From Iodobacter fluviatilis (GTDB taxonomy: Bacteria > Pseudomonadota > Gammaproteobacteria > Burkholderiales > Chitinibacteraceae): 64,000 nt of DNA. The stretch spans positions 1,736,001-1,800,000 of the forward strand of contig NZ_CP025781.1 of the NCBI RefSeq assembly GCF_004194535.1. Direction: 5' to 3'. Of this stretch, positions 55,773-64,000 are shown in pieces. Under the pieces are notes generated by a model, which was given only the letters and a program-made list of their open reading frames with translations, searched no databases and was not told the DNA's origin. Positions within the stretch are counted from its first letter, which is position 1. Every line of letters starts with the position of its first letter. Made by a program: the position numbers and the translations under genes.

Positions 55773-56549
55773 TCAATACGCCGATTTTGCCGTTGCGCCT
55801 GCTTCGTGGCCCAAAGTGGTCAGCAAGCTACCCATCAGGCTGGATGCGCCAAAGCGGAAAGTCGCAGCTTGCGCCCAATCTGGCCCCATGATGCGATCCG
55901 CAATCGCCAAGTATTCCAGCACATCTTGTGCAGTGCGCACGCCGCCTGCAGCCTTAAAGCCAACCGCCTTGCCGCTGTCTTTAATCGCTTGAATCATGAT
56001 TTCAGCTGCTTCTTGAGTCGCATTGACCGGCACTTTACCAGTAGATGTTTTAATAAAATGCGCGCCTGCAGCGATCGAAATTTCGCTGGCTTTACGAATC
56101 AGCGCAGCTGTTTTTAGCTCGCCGCTTTCGATAATCACTTTCAGAATTTTGTCGCCAACGGCTGCGCGGCTTTGCGCCACTACATCAAAGCCAACTTGCT
56201 CGTCGCCAGCCATCAGCGCACGCCATGGGAAAACAACATCCACTTCATCTGCGCCATTAGCAATGGCGGCGGCTGTTTCAGCAGCAGCTTCAGCCGGTGT
56301 TGGCTCGCCCTTAGGAAAGTTGGTTACGGTAGCAACCGGAATATTTAAGCCGTGAGCTGCCAAAGCTGCTTTTGCAGCGGGTACAAACTGTGCGTAAACA
56401 CAAAGCGCGGCAGGATTGCCTACCGGAGTTTTAGCCGATGCAGCAAGCGCTTCGATTGATGCCACGGTGTCAGAATCGTTTAGCGCGGTTAAATCCATTA
56501 AATGCAAGCCACGCAGGGCAGCGGCACACAGTTGATTTTGAGTAGTCAT
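55773..56549 (-). CDS. deoC: Deoxyribose-phosphate aldolase
   Basis: DeoC cleaves 2-deoxyribose 5-phosphate to acetaldehyde and glyceraldehyde 3-phosphate. The 258-residue TIM-barrel protein has the E. coli-type motifs: [12 protein letters not shown] near 76, [15 protein letters not shown] near 101, KVIIESGEL near 138 and the Schiff-base lysine in [15 protein letters not shown] near 168. It ends in a C-terminal Tyr (KSAY), as catalytically important in E. coli DeoC. The ATG at 56549 has AAAGGA at seven-base spacing. Confidence 0.95.
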   Translation of the reverse strand: MTTQNQLCAAALRGLHLMDLTALNDSDTVASIEALAASAKTPVGNPAALCVYAQFVPAAKAALAAHGLNIPVATVTNFPKGEPTPAEAAAETAAAIANGADEVDVVFPWRALMAGDEQVGFDVVAQSRAAVGDKILKVIIESGELKTAALIRKASEISIAAGAHFIKTSTGKVPVNATQEAAEIMIQAIKDSGKAVGFKAAGGVRTAQDVLEYLAIADRIMGPDWAQAATFRFGASSLMGSLLTTLGHEAGATAKSAY

Positions 56550-56821
56550 CATTTTTCCTTTAACAATTATTTGAGCGGTTCGCCTCAAAGATGAAACGTT
56601 GTCTGAGCATGTTGGTTTAGCTAGTTTACTAGCAGCCCAGCTAAACCAAACCACCCAATTTATATGGGCCAAGCCCTTGCTTTAGGAATAAAACATTTCC
56701 GTAAAAGCCGCCTAACCATGTTGGGTTACGCCGCTGTTGACTAACTTCCAAGGAAAAAAATCAACAGAGCCTGCTTTAAAACCTTAAGAAATTGATTCAT
56801 ATTAATTTCCAAGGTGACCTG

Positions 56822-56899
56822 CCCGTCATCCCCGAGTGTTTTTATCGGGGATCCAGCCGCGCAGCTGGATTCCCGCCAAAGGCATGCGGGAATGACGGG
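56822..56899. repeat. CCGTCATCCCCGA..GGGAATGACGGG palindromic repeat
   Basis: The nested arms CCCGTCATCCCCGA/TCGGGGATCCAGC and GCTGGATTCCCGCC/GCGGGAATGACGGG make a compound hairpin in the deoC/transporter gap. This is a common dispersed repeat type in proteobacteria. A shorter relative lies at 28145-28178. Confidence 0.7.
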
Positions 56900-56912
56900 T
56901 TTGAGCCGTATC

Positions 56913-58190
56913 CTAAGCCATGCTAATAAACAACCCAGCAATGGTTGCGCTCATTAGATTAGATAGCGTTGCAGCAGCAACCACACGCAAGCCATAACGG
57001 CTTACTTCGGAACGGCGCTCTGGCGCTACTGAGCCAAAACCACCTGCCAAAATAGCAATCGATGAGAAGTTAGCAAAGCCACACAGGGCAAAAGACAGAA
57101 TCGCCAGCGTTTTAGCGTCCAATACTTGCAGGCCAGCAGCCGTTACCGATGCCGCGTCTTTAAGGTAAGGCGCTAAGCCAACAAAGGCCACAAACTCGTT
57201 CAAGATCATTTTTTGACCGAGGAAGTTACCCGCCAGCGCAGCATGCTCCCAAGGCACACCAATTAAGTAAGCCAATGGCGAGAACACCACACCCAGAATC
57301 AATTCCAGATTATATTCAGGATGGCCAAACAAACCACCCACACCAGCAACCAAACCATTTACCAGCGCAATCAAACCAATAAACGCCAGCAACATTGCGC
57401 CTACGTTCAGGGCAATTTTCAGACCCACCGAGGCACCAGCAGCACCCGCTTCGATCAGATTAGCCGGACGCTCATCATCAAAAGTCAGATCTTTGATTTC
57501 TACTTGGCTTTCTTCTGTAGTTGGACAAATGATTTTGGCAAACAACAAACCACCCGGAATCGCCATAAATGAAGCGGCAATCAGGTATTCCATGCGCACA
57601 CCAAGGCCGGCATAACCCGCCAGTACCGAGCCTGCAATCGCAGCCATACCACTAGACATCACCGCAAACAGCTCAGGGCCGCTCATGGTTTTCATAAACG
57701 GCTTAACTACCGCAGGCATTTCGCTTTGGCCTAAGAAAATAGTCGTTACCGCTGAAAAAGATTCCAGCTTGCTCACGCCCAAGAGCTTTTGGAAGATGGT
57801 GCCTAGAATAGTAACGATCCAGCGCATTACACCGAGGTAGTAAAGCACTGAAATAAATGAAGTCATAAAGATAATCATGGGTAACACACGGAATGCAAAC
57901 ACAAATCCGCCGTTGCCAAACACCTCAAACATCTTTTTATCGACTAAGCCGCCGAATAAAAAGGATATTCCGTGATTTCCGTATTCCAATACATGATTTA
58001 CAGCATTAGCCACATTCAGCAAAATATCTTTACCAAGTGGGATAAATAGCACAATTGCACCAATAGAAATTTGGGTTAATAGTGCGGCAATAATAACGCG
58101 GGGTTTAATTGCTTTTCGATTCATTGAAAGTGCAAAAGCAATCAACAATAGAACAGCGATACCGATTAGGCTGCGTCCAACTTCAAACAT
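56913..58190 (-). CDS. Concentrative nucleoside transporter (NupC/NupX family)
   Basis: This 425-residue CNT-family symporter has an N-terminal helix region, a gate motif segment (GISFLFGGLVDKK near 75), a core domain SVLYYLGVMRWIVTILG near 113, GQSEMPAVVKPF near 149 and the C-terminal conserved CGFANFSSIAILAGGFG near 380. It imports nucleosides with Na+ or H+ across the inner membrane. The ATG at 58190 follows CAGGAGA. As first gene of the deo/cdd/udp cluster it supplies the substrates for the enzymes downstream. Confidence 0.93.
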   Translation of the reverse strand: MFEVGRSLIGIAVLLLIAFALSMNRKAIKPRVIIAALLTQISIGAIVLFIPLGKDILLNVANAVNHVLEYGNHGISFLFGGLVDKKMFEVFGNGGFVFAFRVLPMIIFMTSFISVLYYLGVMRWIVTILGTIFQKLLGVSKLESFSAVTTIFLGQSEMPAVVKPFMKTMSGPELFAVMSSGMAAIAGSVLAGYAGLGVRMEYLIAASFMAIPGGLLFAKIICPTTEESQVEIKDLTFDDERPANLIEAGAAGASVGLKIALNVGAMLLAFIGLIALVNGLVAGVGGLFGHPEYNLELILGVVFSPLAYLIGVPWEHAALAGNFLGQKMILNEFVAFVGLAPYLKDAASVTAAGLQVLDAKTLAILSFALCGFANFSSIAILAGGFGSVAPERRSEVSRYGLRVVAAATLSNLMSATIAGLFISMA

Positions 58191-58527
58191 CTTCGTCTCC
58201 TGAAATTTCACATACCGCTTTATTTAGCGTGCGCTGCGGCTTGTTTTTTACGGGTTTTCACTCAGCCTGCAATATAGGCTTGGCAACATTTGAATAAATA
58301 AGGTGTTTTACCTATTCGACAAACACTAAAAACCAAGCTGAATGTTTAGCAACTCCCTTCATGTAAGGGAAATAGCTTGTTTTCAAAAAAAACGACACAT
58401 AATAAATGTTTTTCACACAAGAAAACCAAACTTCCTCACCAATTATCAGGAAAAACCAATTTTCATCCGTTTATATTTTCAATTATCGTAAGAAATAAAA
58501 TATGCTGTTTTATTTGAGAGATATCAA
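58191..58527. other. Upstream region of the nucleoside transporter
   Basis: This AT-rich stretch must hold the promoter of the nucleoside cluster. I could not identify a convincing CRP or CytR/DeoR-type operator, nor any gene. Confidence 0.3.
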
Positions 58528-58562
58528 AAAAGGCACATGCTTTGTAGCGAGTGCCTTTTTTG
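58528..58562 (-). terminator. Terminator downstream of the inositol-phosphatase-family gene
   Basis: A perfect AAAAAAGGCAC/GTGCCTTTTTT stem with a 14-base loop lies about 100 bases after the stop at 58662 on the minus strand. Confidence 0.75.
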
Positions 58563-58661
58563 ATCGACAAATGACAATCTATACTTTTAAACTGAATAAA
58601 TCCGCGAAATTTCATTTAAAAAAATGAAATGCTTAAATTAAGTATTTATATTAAAAATAAT

Positions 58662-59462
58662 TTAACGATTATTTCTCACCCATTCTAACCATGGCTTAAA
58701 TAATTCTGGGCTACGCGCGGCGACTACTGATCTTTGCCAGATATGATCTTGCCAATAATTATCTTGATGAATGCTGGCAATTTGCCCGCCAGATTCCAGC
58801 AAGATCAGTACGCCTGCAGCGTAATCCCATAATTTTTGCGAGCCATGCAGCATTAAATCCGTACGCCCAGCCGCCAGCCAGCACCAATCGATCGTCGACG
58901 AGCCGTAGTTACGCAGGCTACTAAATGGCGCAACACTGACCACCCGCGCAGGCAAGCGCCCGCCTAGGTACTTTGGCTCCACCGCGGCTACCGCCTCACA
59001 CAAAGACTTAGGCATCTCGGTACGTAGTGGTAAAGATCGCCCATTCATCCATGCGCCGTAGCCTGCGGCAGCCGAAAAGCACTCGTCCAAGGCGGGCACA
59101 TACACCACGCCCAACACAGGCCGCCCTTGGCGAAATAAGGCAATCGATACCGAAAAGTGCGGCAAACCATGCACAAAATTGGTGGTGCCATCAATCGGAT
59201 CAACAATCCACAGCCCGTCTGCATGGTTTTCCCACAGCGCTTTTTGCTGGGCGATGCTCATTTCCTCACCCAGCACAGGGCAATTCACAATCTTAGGGAG
59301 CTCACGCTGCAAAGCCGCTTGCGATGCCATATCCGCCTCGGTAAAAAGGCTACCATCCTGTTTACGTGCTGATGCTACCTGCTGAAAACGCGGCATAATT
59401 TCTTCAGCCGCCACACGCCTAGCCAAAGCCACCAGATCAGATAAACGCTCAAAATCGCTCAC
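58662..59462 (-). CDS. Inositol monophosphatase family protein
   Basis: This 266-residue metal-dependent phosphatase has the family motifs: GEEMS near 66 (metal-binding Glu pair), DPIDGTTNFVHGLPHFSVSIAL near 88 (metal-binding Asp residues) and KLWDYAAGVLIL near 212. It could be SuhB-like (inositol or glycerol phosphates) or act on histidinol phosphate or other sugar phosphates. Sequence alone does not decide. It is monocistronic, with its own terminator. Confidence 0.85.
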   Translation of the reverse strand: MSDFERLSDLVALARRVAAEEIMPRFQQVASARKQDGSLFTEADMASQAALQRELPKIVNCPVLGEEMSIAQQKALWENHADGLWIVDPIDGTTNFVHGLPHFSVSIALFRQGRPVLGVVYVPALDECFSAAAGYGAWMNGRSLPLRTEMPKSLCEAVAAVEPKYLGGRLPARVVSVAPFSSLRNYGSSTIDWCWLAAGRTDLMLHGSQKLWDYAAGVLILLESGGQIASIHQDNYWQDHIWQRSVVAARSPELFKPWLEWVRNNR

Positions 59463-59639
59463 AGCTTTCTCCCTTGTTTACCCCCCATTGTAAGGCAGTA
59501 AGATAGCTTTGTTACATGTGCACATGAAAACGCGGGTAGAAATTGTGACTCGTAAAACAGATGCCCCTCCTTGTGCGTTAAGTAATTTGACTTTGCATTA
59601 GCAAACAACAAAGAACGTAAGGGTCCACGATCTAAATAT
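59463..59639. other. Upstream region of the inositol-phosphatase-family gene
   Basis: This contains the promoter of the minus-strand gene. No gene or structured element is recognised. Confidence 0.3.
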
Positions 59640-59958
59640 AGGGCTTAAATCCCCCCTTGAAGCACGCCGAAACGAGGAATAAGCGGCTCGGGATTTCGGA
59701 AAAGGGGTAGCGAGGCAGCGAGCGAGCAGCCTTTTTCGCCGAGCCGATTATCCGCAGTGAGGGGCTTTCGTGCTGGTCGGGGCGGCCTTCTTTGGCTTCG
59801 TTTCTTGGCCGTTCAAGAAAGGAAGGCCCCGCGGTGGCTACCGCTCCAAAATCAACGTGCCGAAGGCACTAAAAAGATCCTTCTCAATTTGATTAGCTCT
59901 TATGAGGTGCACCCGCGTATTTTTCAACATCGCTCGCGGGTTTAACCCGCCCTACAAA
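59640..59958. repeat. Dispersed intergenic repeat region
   Basis: The sequence contains the GGCCTTC...GAAGGCC dyad (59783-59827) of a widely dispersed proteobacterial intergenic repeat. Its spurious translation reads RKAPRWLPLQNQRAEGTKK. It ends in another GCGGGTTTAACCCGCCCTAC repeat at 59935-59955. The 62-codon frame here is not a real gene in my view. Confidence 0.5.
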
Positions 59959-59971
59959 AGATCCCACCCAT

Positions 59972-60007
59972 AAAAAAACCGCTCCCCCATCAGGAAAGCG
60001 GTTTTTG
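59972..60007 (-). terminator. Terminator of xfp
   Basis: A CCGCT/AGCGG stem with flanking A and T runs lies about 30 bases after the xfp stop. On the minus strand it ends in seven T residues. Confidence 0.8.
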
Positions 60008-60035
60008 TGGGTTTTAATCAGCTAAAAAGCGCTAA

Positions 60036-62435
60036 TTAATAAGGCCACTTCCAGTTTTTAACTTCTGGCATATCGTCGCCATGTTCTGCGATGTATTGGC
60101 CGTGTTCTACCAATTTATCCGACAGTTTTTGACGAACATGAGCGCCGATTTTTTGCAGCGCTGGCACACGATCAATCACGTCGATGGCTAAGTTGTAGCG
60201 ATCCAGCTTGTTCACCACCACCATATCAAACGGTGTAGAGGTCGAGCCTTCTTCGATATAACCACGCGCATGGATATTGCTATGACCATTGCGACGGTAA
60301 GTCAGGCGGTGAATCAGCCATGGGTAGCCGTGGAAGGCAAACATCACTGGCTTATCGGTAGTAAACAGCGAATCAAACTCACGATCTGTTAAGCCATGTG
60401 AGTGCTCTTCTTCTGGCTGCAAGGTCATCAAATCGCAGACGTTTACAAAGCGGATTTTCAGATCAGGGAAGTGTTGGCGCAGCAAATCAGTTGCGGCCAG
60501 TGCTTCCATGGTTGGTACTTCACCCGCGCAAGCCATGACTACATCTGGCTCGCCGCCTTGATCGTTAGACGCCCAGTCCCAAATCCCCAAACCCTTAGTG
60601 CAATGGGTAATGGCTTGATCCATGGTCAGGTATTGCAGCGCTGGCTGCTTACCTGCAACCACTACGTTTACATAGTGACGGCTGCGTAATACGTGATCGG
60701 TTACGCTGAGCAGGGTGTTGGCATCTGCTGGCAGGTAAACGCGGATTACTTCTGCACGCTTGTTGATCACATGATCAAGGAAACCTGGATCTTGATGGCT
60801 AAAACCGTTGTGATCCTGACGCCATACGTGTGATGTCAGCAGGTAGTTCAGCGATGGCAAAGGTTTACGCCAGTTGATGGTGCGTGTTGTTTTCAGCCAT
60901 TTTGCGTGCTGATTAAACATCGAATCAATCACATGGATAAACGCTTCGTAGCAGCTAAAGAAGCCGTGACGACCTGTCAAGTTGTACGCTTCCAGCCAGC
61001 CTTGGCAAGTATGCTCAGACAAGATTTCCATCACGCGGCCATCTTGCGCTAGGTAATCGTTGTTTTTATCGGCTTCAAGGTAATCAGCAAACCAAGTTTT
61101 GCCCGATACATCAAACACATCGTTCCAACGGTTGGATGCGGTTTCATCCGGCCCAAAGATGCGGAAGTTCTTTTGCTCTTCGTTCTCTTCCATCACATCG
61201 CGCAGGAATTTACCCATCACGCGAGTTGCTTCAGCGTTTACAGTACCTGGCTTGTCAAACGTAACCGCATATTTGCGGAAATCTGGCATGCGCAGATCTT
61301 TAGACTCTTGACCATGCACTACTGGGTTAGAACCCATGCGCAATGCGCCTTCAGGTGCTAATTCAGCCAGCTCTGCCTTGAACGAACCATCGGTATTAAA
61401 TAACTCTTCTGGGCGATAGCTCTTCATCCAGTTTTCTAAGTTGTGAACGTTTTCTTCATCGATATCAGAAAACGGCACTTGATGGCTGCGCCAGTAATCT
61501 TCAACTTTCTTGCCCTTAATTTCTTTCGGGCCAGTCCAGCCTTTAGGTGTACGCATCACAATCATTGGGTAGCGTGGGCGAACGATAGGCTGACCAGCAT
61601 CCATTTCTGCCTGTGCCTTAGCACGGATCGCATCCAGCTCGGCCATACACAGATCCATGGTCGCAGCCATTTTTTGGTGGATCTCGGTAAACGATTCATT
61701 CTTTTCATTGAATGTTTCGGTTTTCAGCTCAACAAAGTGTGGCTTGTAGCCGTAACCTTCAAATAGCTTGGTGATTTCTTCGTGGCTAATACGGGACAGC
61801 AACGTTGGATTAGCAATCTTGTAGCCATTCAAATGCAAGATAGGCAGTACAAAACCATCGTTCACTGGGTGCAAGTATTTATTGGAGTGCCAAGAAGCCG
61901 CCAGCGGGCCAGTTTCTGCTTCGCCATCACCCACAACGGCAATCACCGTTTGAGTTGGATTATCAAATGCAGCACCAAAAGCGTGTGAAAGCGAATAACC
62001 CAACTCGCCGCCTTCGTGCATCGAGCCCGGAGTTTCCGGTGCTACGTGCGAAGGAATACCGCGTGGGAAGGAGAATTGCTTAAACAGTCGTTGCATACCG
62101 GCGGTAGTGCGGTCGATATGTGGATAAAACTCTTCGTAGCTGCCTTCCAGATAAGTATTTGCCACTAAACCCGGGCCACCGTGGCCAGGACCAGTGATAT
62201 AAATCATTGGGCTTTTGCGTTGTTTGATAATGCGATTGGCGTGAACATAAATAAAATTCAGGCCAGGCGTTGTGCCCCAGTGGCCCAACAAACGAGGCTT
62301 GATGTGGGCAAACTTCAGTTGTTCGGTAAGAAGCGGATTATCTAGCAAATAAATTTGGCCAACCGAAAGGTAGTTAGCCGCACGCCAGTAAGCGTGCATT
62401 TTGTCGATTTGTGCAAGAGATAGCGGTTGAGTCAC
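60036..62435 (-). CDS. xfp: Xylulose-5-phosphate/fructose-6-phosphate phosphoketolase
   Basis: Phosphoketolase cleaves xylulose 5-phosphate or fructose 6-phosphate with phosphate to acetyl phosphate plus glyceraldehyde 3-phosphate or erythrose 4-phosphate. The 799-residue thiamine-diphosphate enzyme has the family motifs [18 protein letters not shown] near 51, [22 protein letters not shown] near 79, [13 protein letters not shown] near 166 (ThDP/Mg site), GYKIANPT near 204 and the C-terminal [14 protein letters not shown] near 697. It is intact and monocistronic, with a palindromic element 67 bases upstream. Confidence 0.96.
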   Translation of the reverse strand: MTQPLSLAQIDKMHAYWRAANYLSVGQIYLLDNPLLTEQLKFAHIKPRLLGHWGTTPGLNFIYVHANRIIKQRKSPMIYITGPGHGGPGLVANTYLEGSYEEFYPHIDRTTAGMQRLFKQFSFPRGIPSHVAPETPGSMHEGGELGYSLSHAFGAAFDNPTQTVIAVVGDGEAETGPLAASWHSNKYLHPVNDGFVLPILHLNGYKIANPTLLSRISHEEITKLFEGYGYKPHFVELKTETFNEKNESFTEIHQKMAATMDLCMAELDAIRAKAQAEMDAGQPIVRPRYPMIVMRTPKGWTGPKEIKGKKVEDYWRSHQVPFSDIDEENVHNLENWMKSYRPEELFNTDGSFKAELAELAPEGALRMGSNPVVHGQESKDLRMPDFRKYAVTFDKPGTVNAEATRVMGKFLRDVMEENEEQKNFRIFGPDETASNRWNDVFDVSGKTWFADYLEADKNNDYLAQDGRVMEILSEHTCQGWLEAYNLTGRHGFFSCYEAFIHVIDSMFNQHAKWLKTTRTINWRKPLPSLNYLLTSHVWRQDHNGFSHQDPGFLDHVINKRAEVIRVYLPADANTLLSVTDHVLRSRHYVNVVVAGKQPALQYLTMDQAITHCTKGLGIWDWASNDQGGEPDVVMACAGEVPTMEALAATDLLRQHFPDLKIRFVNVCDLMTLQPEEEHSHGLTDREFDSLFTTDKPVMFAFHGYPWLIHRLTYRRNGHSNIHARGYIEEGSTSTPFDMVVVNKLDRYNLAIDVIDRVPALQKIGAHVRQKLSDKLVEHGQYIAEHGDDMPEVKNWKWPY

Positions 62436-62501
62436 GTAACACCTCGTCTAGAATTGCTGATCGGGAAATCTATTTATCAAGCATTTAAATGAGTACCTAA
62501 G

Positions 62502-62670
62502 CTAGCAGCCTGTCGGACTTAAGCGATCGTAGCGAGGGAAAGACCGGTTTGAAACAGATTTCGCGGGTTTTTAAGGCGAATAGCTGGCTATTCAACGAGA
62601 AAATGCGTGAAATATGGCCAAATCCGGCTTTTCCGTAGTAGATCAGTCTTAAGTCCAACAGTCTGTCTAG
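62502..62670. repeat. 168-bp-type palindromic element, copy 7 (subfamily B, degenerate right end)
   Basis: The left end and interior match the other B copies. The right terminal repeat has decayed (AAGTCCAACAGTCTGTCTAG), making it 169 bp. It lies in the upstream region of xfp and looks like the oldest or least constrained copy. Confidence 0.85.
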
Positions 62671-63000
62671 ACCTTTGCCATCACTGTACGTTCCCATTTA
62701 TTAACTTTTTGACACTTATTCCTTGCCCACCTGTTAAGGCCAGTGGTTGTTCTAGCTTCTTCACAAACGACTATACACAGCGCTTCATTTGAAACTTCTG
62801 ACTAAGGTCAATGCTTTACCTTTTTCATAATAAATATTTATCACTGCGCCAAAAATCATTTAAAGCTAATTAGCCTCATCATCAAGTTAGCAAAACTAAC
62901 TTTATACTTTACACCAACTTACGTAAAAATATAAAAACATTGCAAATACACACCATACCCAAGCAAAGCATCGTTAAAGCCTTTACTCAGAATAGGCGTC
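62671..63000. other. AT-rich intergenic region
   Basis: This lies between the xfp upstream region and the antiporter terminator. No gene, repeat or RNA is recognised. Confidence 0.3.
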
Positions 63001-63001
63001 T

Positions 63002-63034
63002 AAAAAAATGGACACCTGCTAAGCAAGTGCCCAT
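63002..63034 (-). terminator. Terminator of the NhaD-type gene
   Basis: An ATGGGCAC/GTGTCCAT stem (one mismatch) is followed on the minus strand by a run of seven T residues, 24 bases after the stop codon. Confidence 0.75.
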
Positions 63035-63057
63035 TCGTAATCATAAAACATGCATAT

Positions 63058-64000
63058 TTAAAATGAATGGCTAAAGAATACCAAGGTCATCACAATAAAT
63101 AGCGGCAATAATATTACGCATGACCAAGCCATATAGCCAAAGAAGCTAGGCATTTTAATCCCGCGGTCTTCAGCAACGGCTTTCACCATGAAATTAGGTG
63201 CATTACCGATATAACTTAATGCGCCCATAAAGACCGATCCTGCCGAAATAGCCAATAGAGTAGAGGCCATTGGGCCCATCATATATGCCGCATCGCCATG
63301 AGCTAGATTAAAGAACACTAGATAAGTCGGTGCATTATCCAAAAATGCCGATAGTAAACCCGTCATCCAGAAATACATATAATCAATTGGCCCACCGCTG
63401 GCATTGCTCACTGTATTCACCAATGACGCTAAATGCCCTGCCTCGCCAGCACGCAAAATTGCAATCGCTGGAGCCATAACAATAAAAATACCGGCAAATA
63501 ATTTAGCTACTTCTAAAATAGGGCCCCAATTAAAATCATTACCGGCCCGCACTTGCTTAGGTGTGAACTTTAAAGAAACCAATGCCAATGCCAGTAAAAT
63601 TAAATCGCGCATTAAATTTTGAATGGCCAACTCAGTGCCTGCAATATTCCAGCTAATCCCTGGCTTCCAAACCCCAGACATGACCACAGCAGCCACTACA
63701 GCAGCAATCAAAAAGAAATTGAATTTTCCATGAATTTTAATCGGCTTATCTTTAGTTTTATCAATCTCTAGCACGCCTTCTTTTTTGAAGTAATAGCTAT
63801 CAATAAAATAAAACACTGTCAGCAATACCGCAGCGGCAAAAGCCACTAAAGGCAACATATGGCTAAAGGTCCAGAAAAAATCTACTCCCTTTAAAAAACC
63901 AAGAAACAAGGGAGGATCACCCAGAGGGGTTAAACCACCACCAATATTTGCCACCAAGAAAATAAAGAACACCACCACGTGCACATTATGTTTACGGTTG
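63058..64000 (-). CDS. nhaD: NhaD-type Na+/H+ antiporter, 5' part beyond the window
   Basis: About 314 C-terminal residues are visible and the frame stays open to the window edge. The apparent Met at 63984 is internal, since the codons before it read NRKHNV, as in NhaD proteins. Typical stretches are FFIFLVANIGGGLTPLGDPPLFLGFLKGVDFFW near the start of the visible part, SAFLDNAPTYLVFFNLA and GALSYIGNAPNFMVKAVAE. These are ion-transporter family segments with the conserved polar residues. It should export Na+ or Li+ in exchange for protons at the inner membrane. Confidence 0.9.
   Translation of the reverse strand, partial: NRKHNVHVVVFFIFLVANIGGGLTPLGDPPLFLGFLKGVDFFWTFSHMLPLVAFAAAVLLTVFYFIDSYYFKKEGVLEIDKTKDKPIKIHGKFNFFLIAAVVAAVVMSGVWKPGISWNIAGTELAIQNLMRDLILLALALVSLKFTPKQVRAGNDFNWGPILEVAKLFAGIFIVMAPAIAILRAGEAGHLASLVNTVSNASGGPIDYMYFWMTGLLSAFLDNAPTYLVFFNLAHGDAAYMMGPMASTLLAISAGSVFMGALSYIGNAPNFMVKAVAEDRGIKMPSFFGYMAWSCVILLPLFIVMTLVFFSHSF

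Noticed and set aside
56741-56941. 66-codon minus-strand frame between deoC and the nucleoside transporter
   Set aside because: It is made of the CCGTCATCCCCGA palindrome and has no ribosome-binding site.
59757-59945. 62-codon frame RGFRAGRGGLLWLRF...RAEGTKK
   Set aside because: It is the translation of a widely dispersed intergenic repeat, often mis-annotated as a protein.
10455-62670. CRISPR array or REP-like clusters as an explanation of the repeats
   Set aside because: The copies are kilobases apart, 168 bp long and singly placed, with no regular spacers.

Overview
The window looks like chromosomal DNA of a Gram-negative betaproteobacterium, most likely of the order Neisseriales (Iodobacter/Chromobacterium-like). 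This is inferred from the gene set and protein styles, because no rRNA or other marker is present. Most of it is housekeeping and metabolic DNA with short intergenic gaps. Mobile and palindromic repeats are scattered through it. No CRISPR array, prophage or replication origin is visible.

Region by region: 1-9.2 kb holds a methyltransferase, a periplasmic beta-carbonic anhydrase, a YgiQ radical-SAM protein, SlyX, a MarC-family protein, an intact IS element with a 7-bp target duplication, an ASCH/YqfB hydrolase and a CHASE4-HAMP-GGDEF diguanylate cyclase. 9.2-19 kb is accessory: an MFS transporter, an unknown protein bracketed by two 168-bp palindromic elements, a family-3 binding protein, a LysR/metallo-hydrolase divergent pair, an IS5 relic nested in an IS3 relic, a 94-bp MITE, a patatin-like protein lacking the usual serine, and a methyltransferase-like protein. 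19-29.4 kb carries a LivK-type lipoprotein, a DyP peroxidase, YqiA, quinone oxidoreductase, metH, bluB, tRNA-Gln and an IS5-group insertion.

From 29.9 to 43 kb lies a catecholate siderophore locus on the minus strand: entC, entE, entB, a DUF2218 gene, an esterase, a one-module NRPS (C-A-T-TE), entA and a phosphopantetheinyl transferase, with a TonB-dependent receptor upstream. Fur-box-like sites precede entC and the receptor. EntC, EntB and EntA would make 2,3-dihydroxybenzoate, EntE would load it on the EntB carrier domain, and the NRPS would couple it to an amino acid. The adenylation pocket read by eye (D-A-E-D-I-G-S-I-I-K) is not the serine code of EntF and points to a cationic amino acid such as lysine.

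43.5-46.6 kb encodes a TrpXYZ-like ABC transporter. 47.4-51.6 kb has hslU without an adjacent hslV, a DUF3369 response regulator and ilvA. 51.6-58.2 kb is a nucleoside salvage cluster on the minus strand (CNT transporter, deoC, deoA, deoB, cdd, udp), which imports nucleosides and converts them to bases and central-metabolism sugars. The right end has an inositol-monophosphatase-family gene, phosphoketolase xfp and the 3' part of an NhaD-type antiporter cut by the window edge.

The most notable non-genic signals are two independent families of small mobile palindromes. One is a 168-bp near-perfect palindrome with CTAG ends, in seven copies and two sequence subfamilies. The other is a 94-bp MITE sharing terminal repeats and 7-bp target duplications with the intact IS at 5.5-6.6 kb, which is its probable source of transposase.
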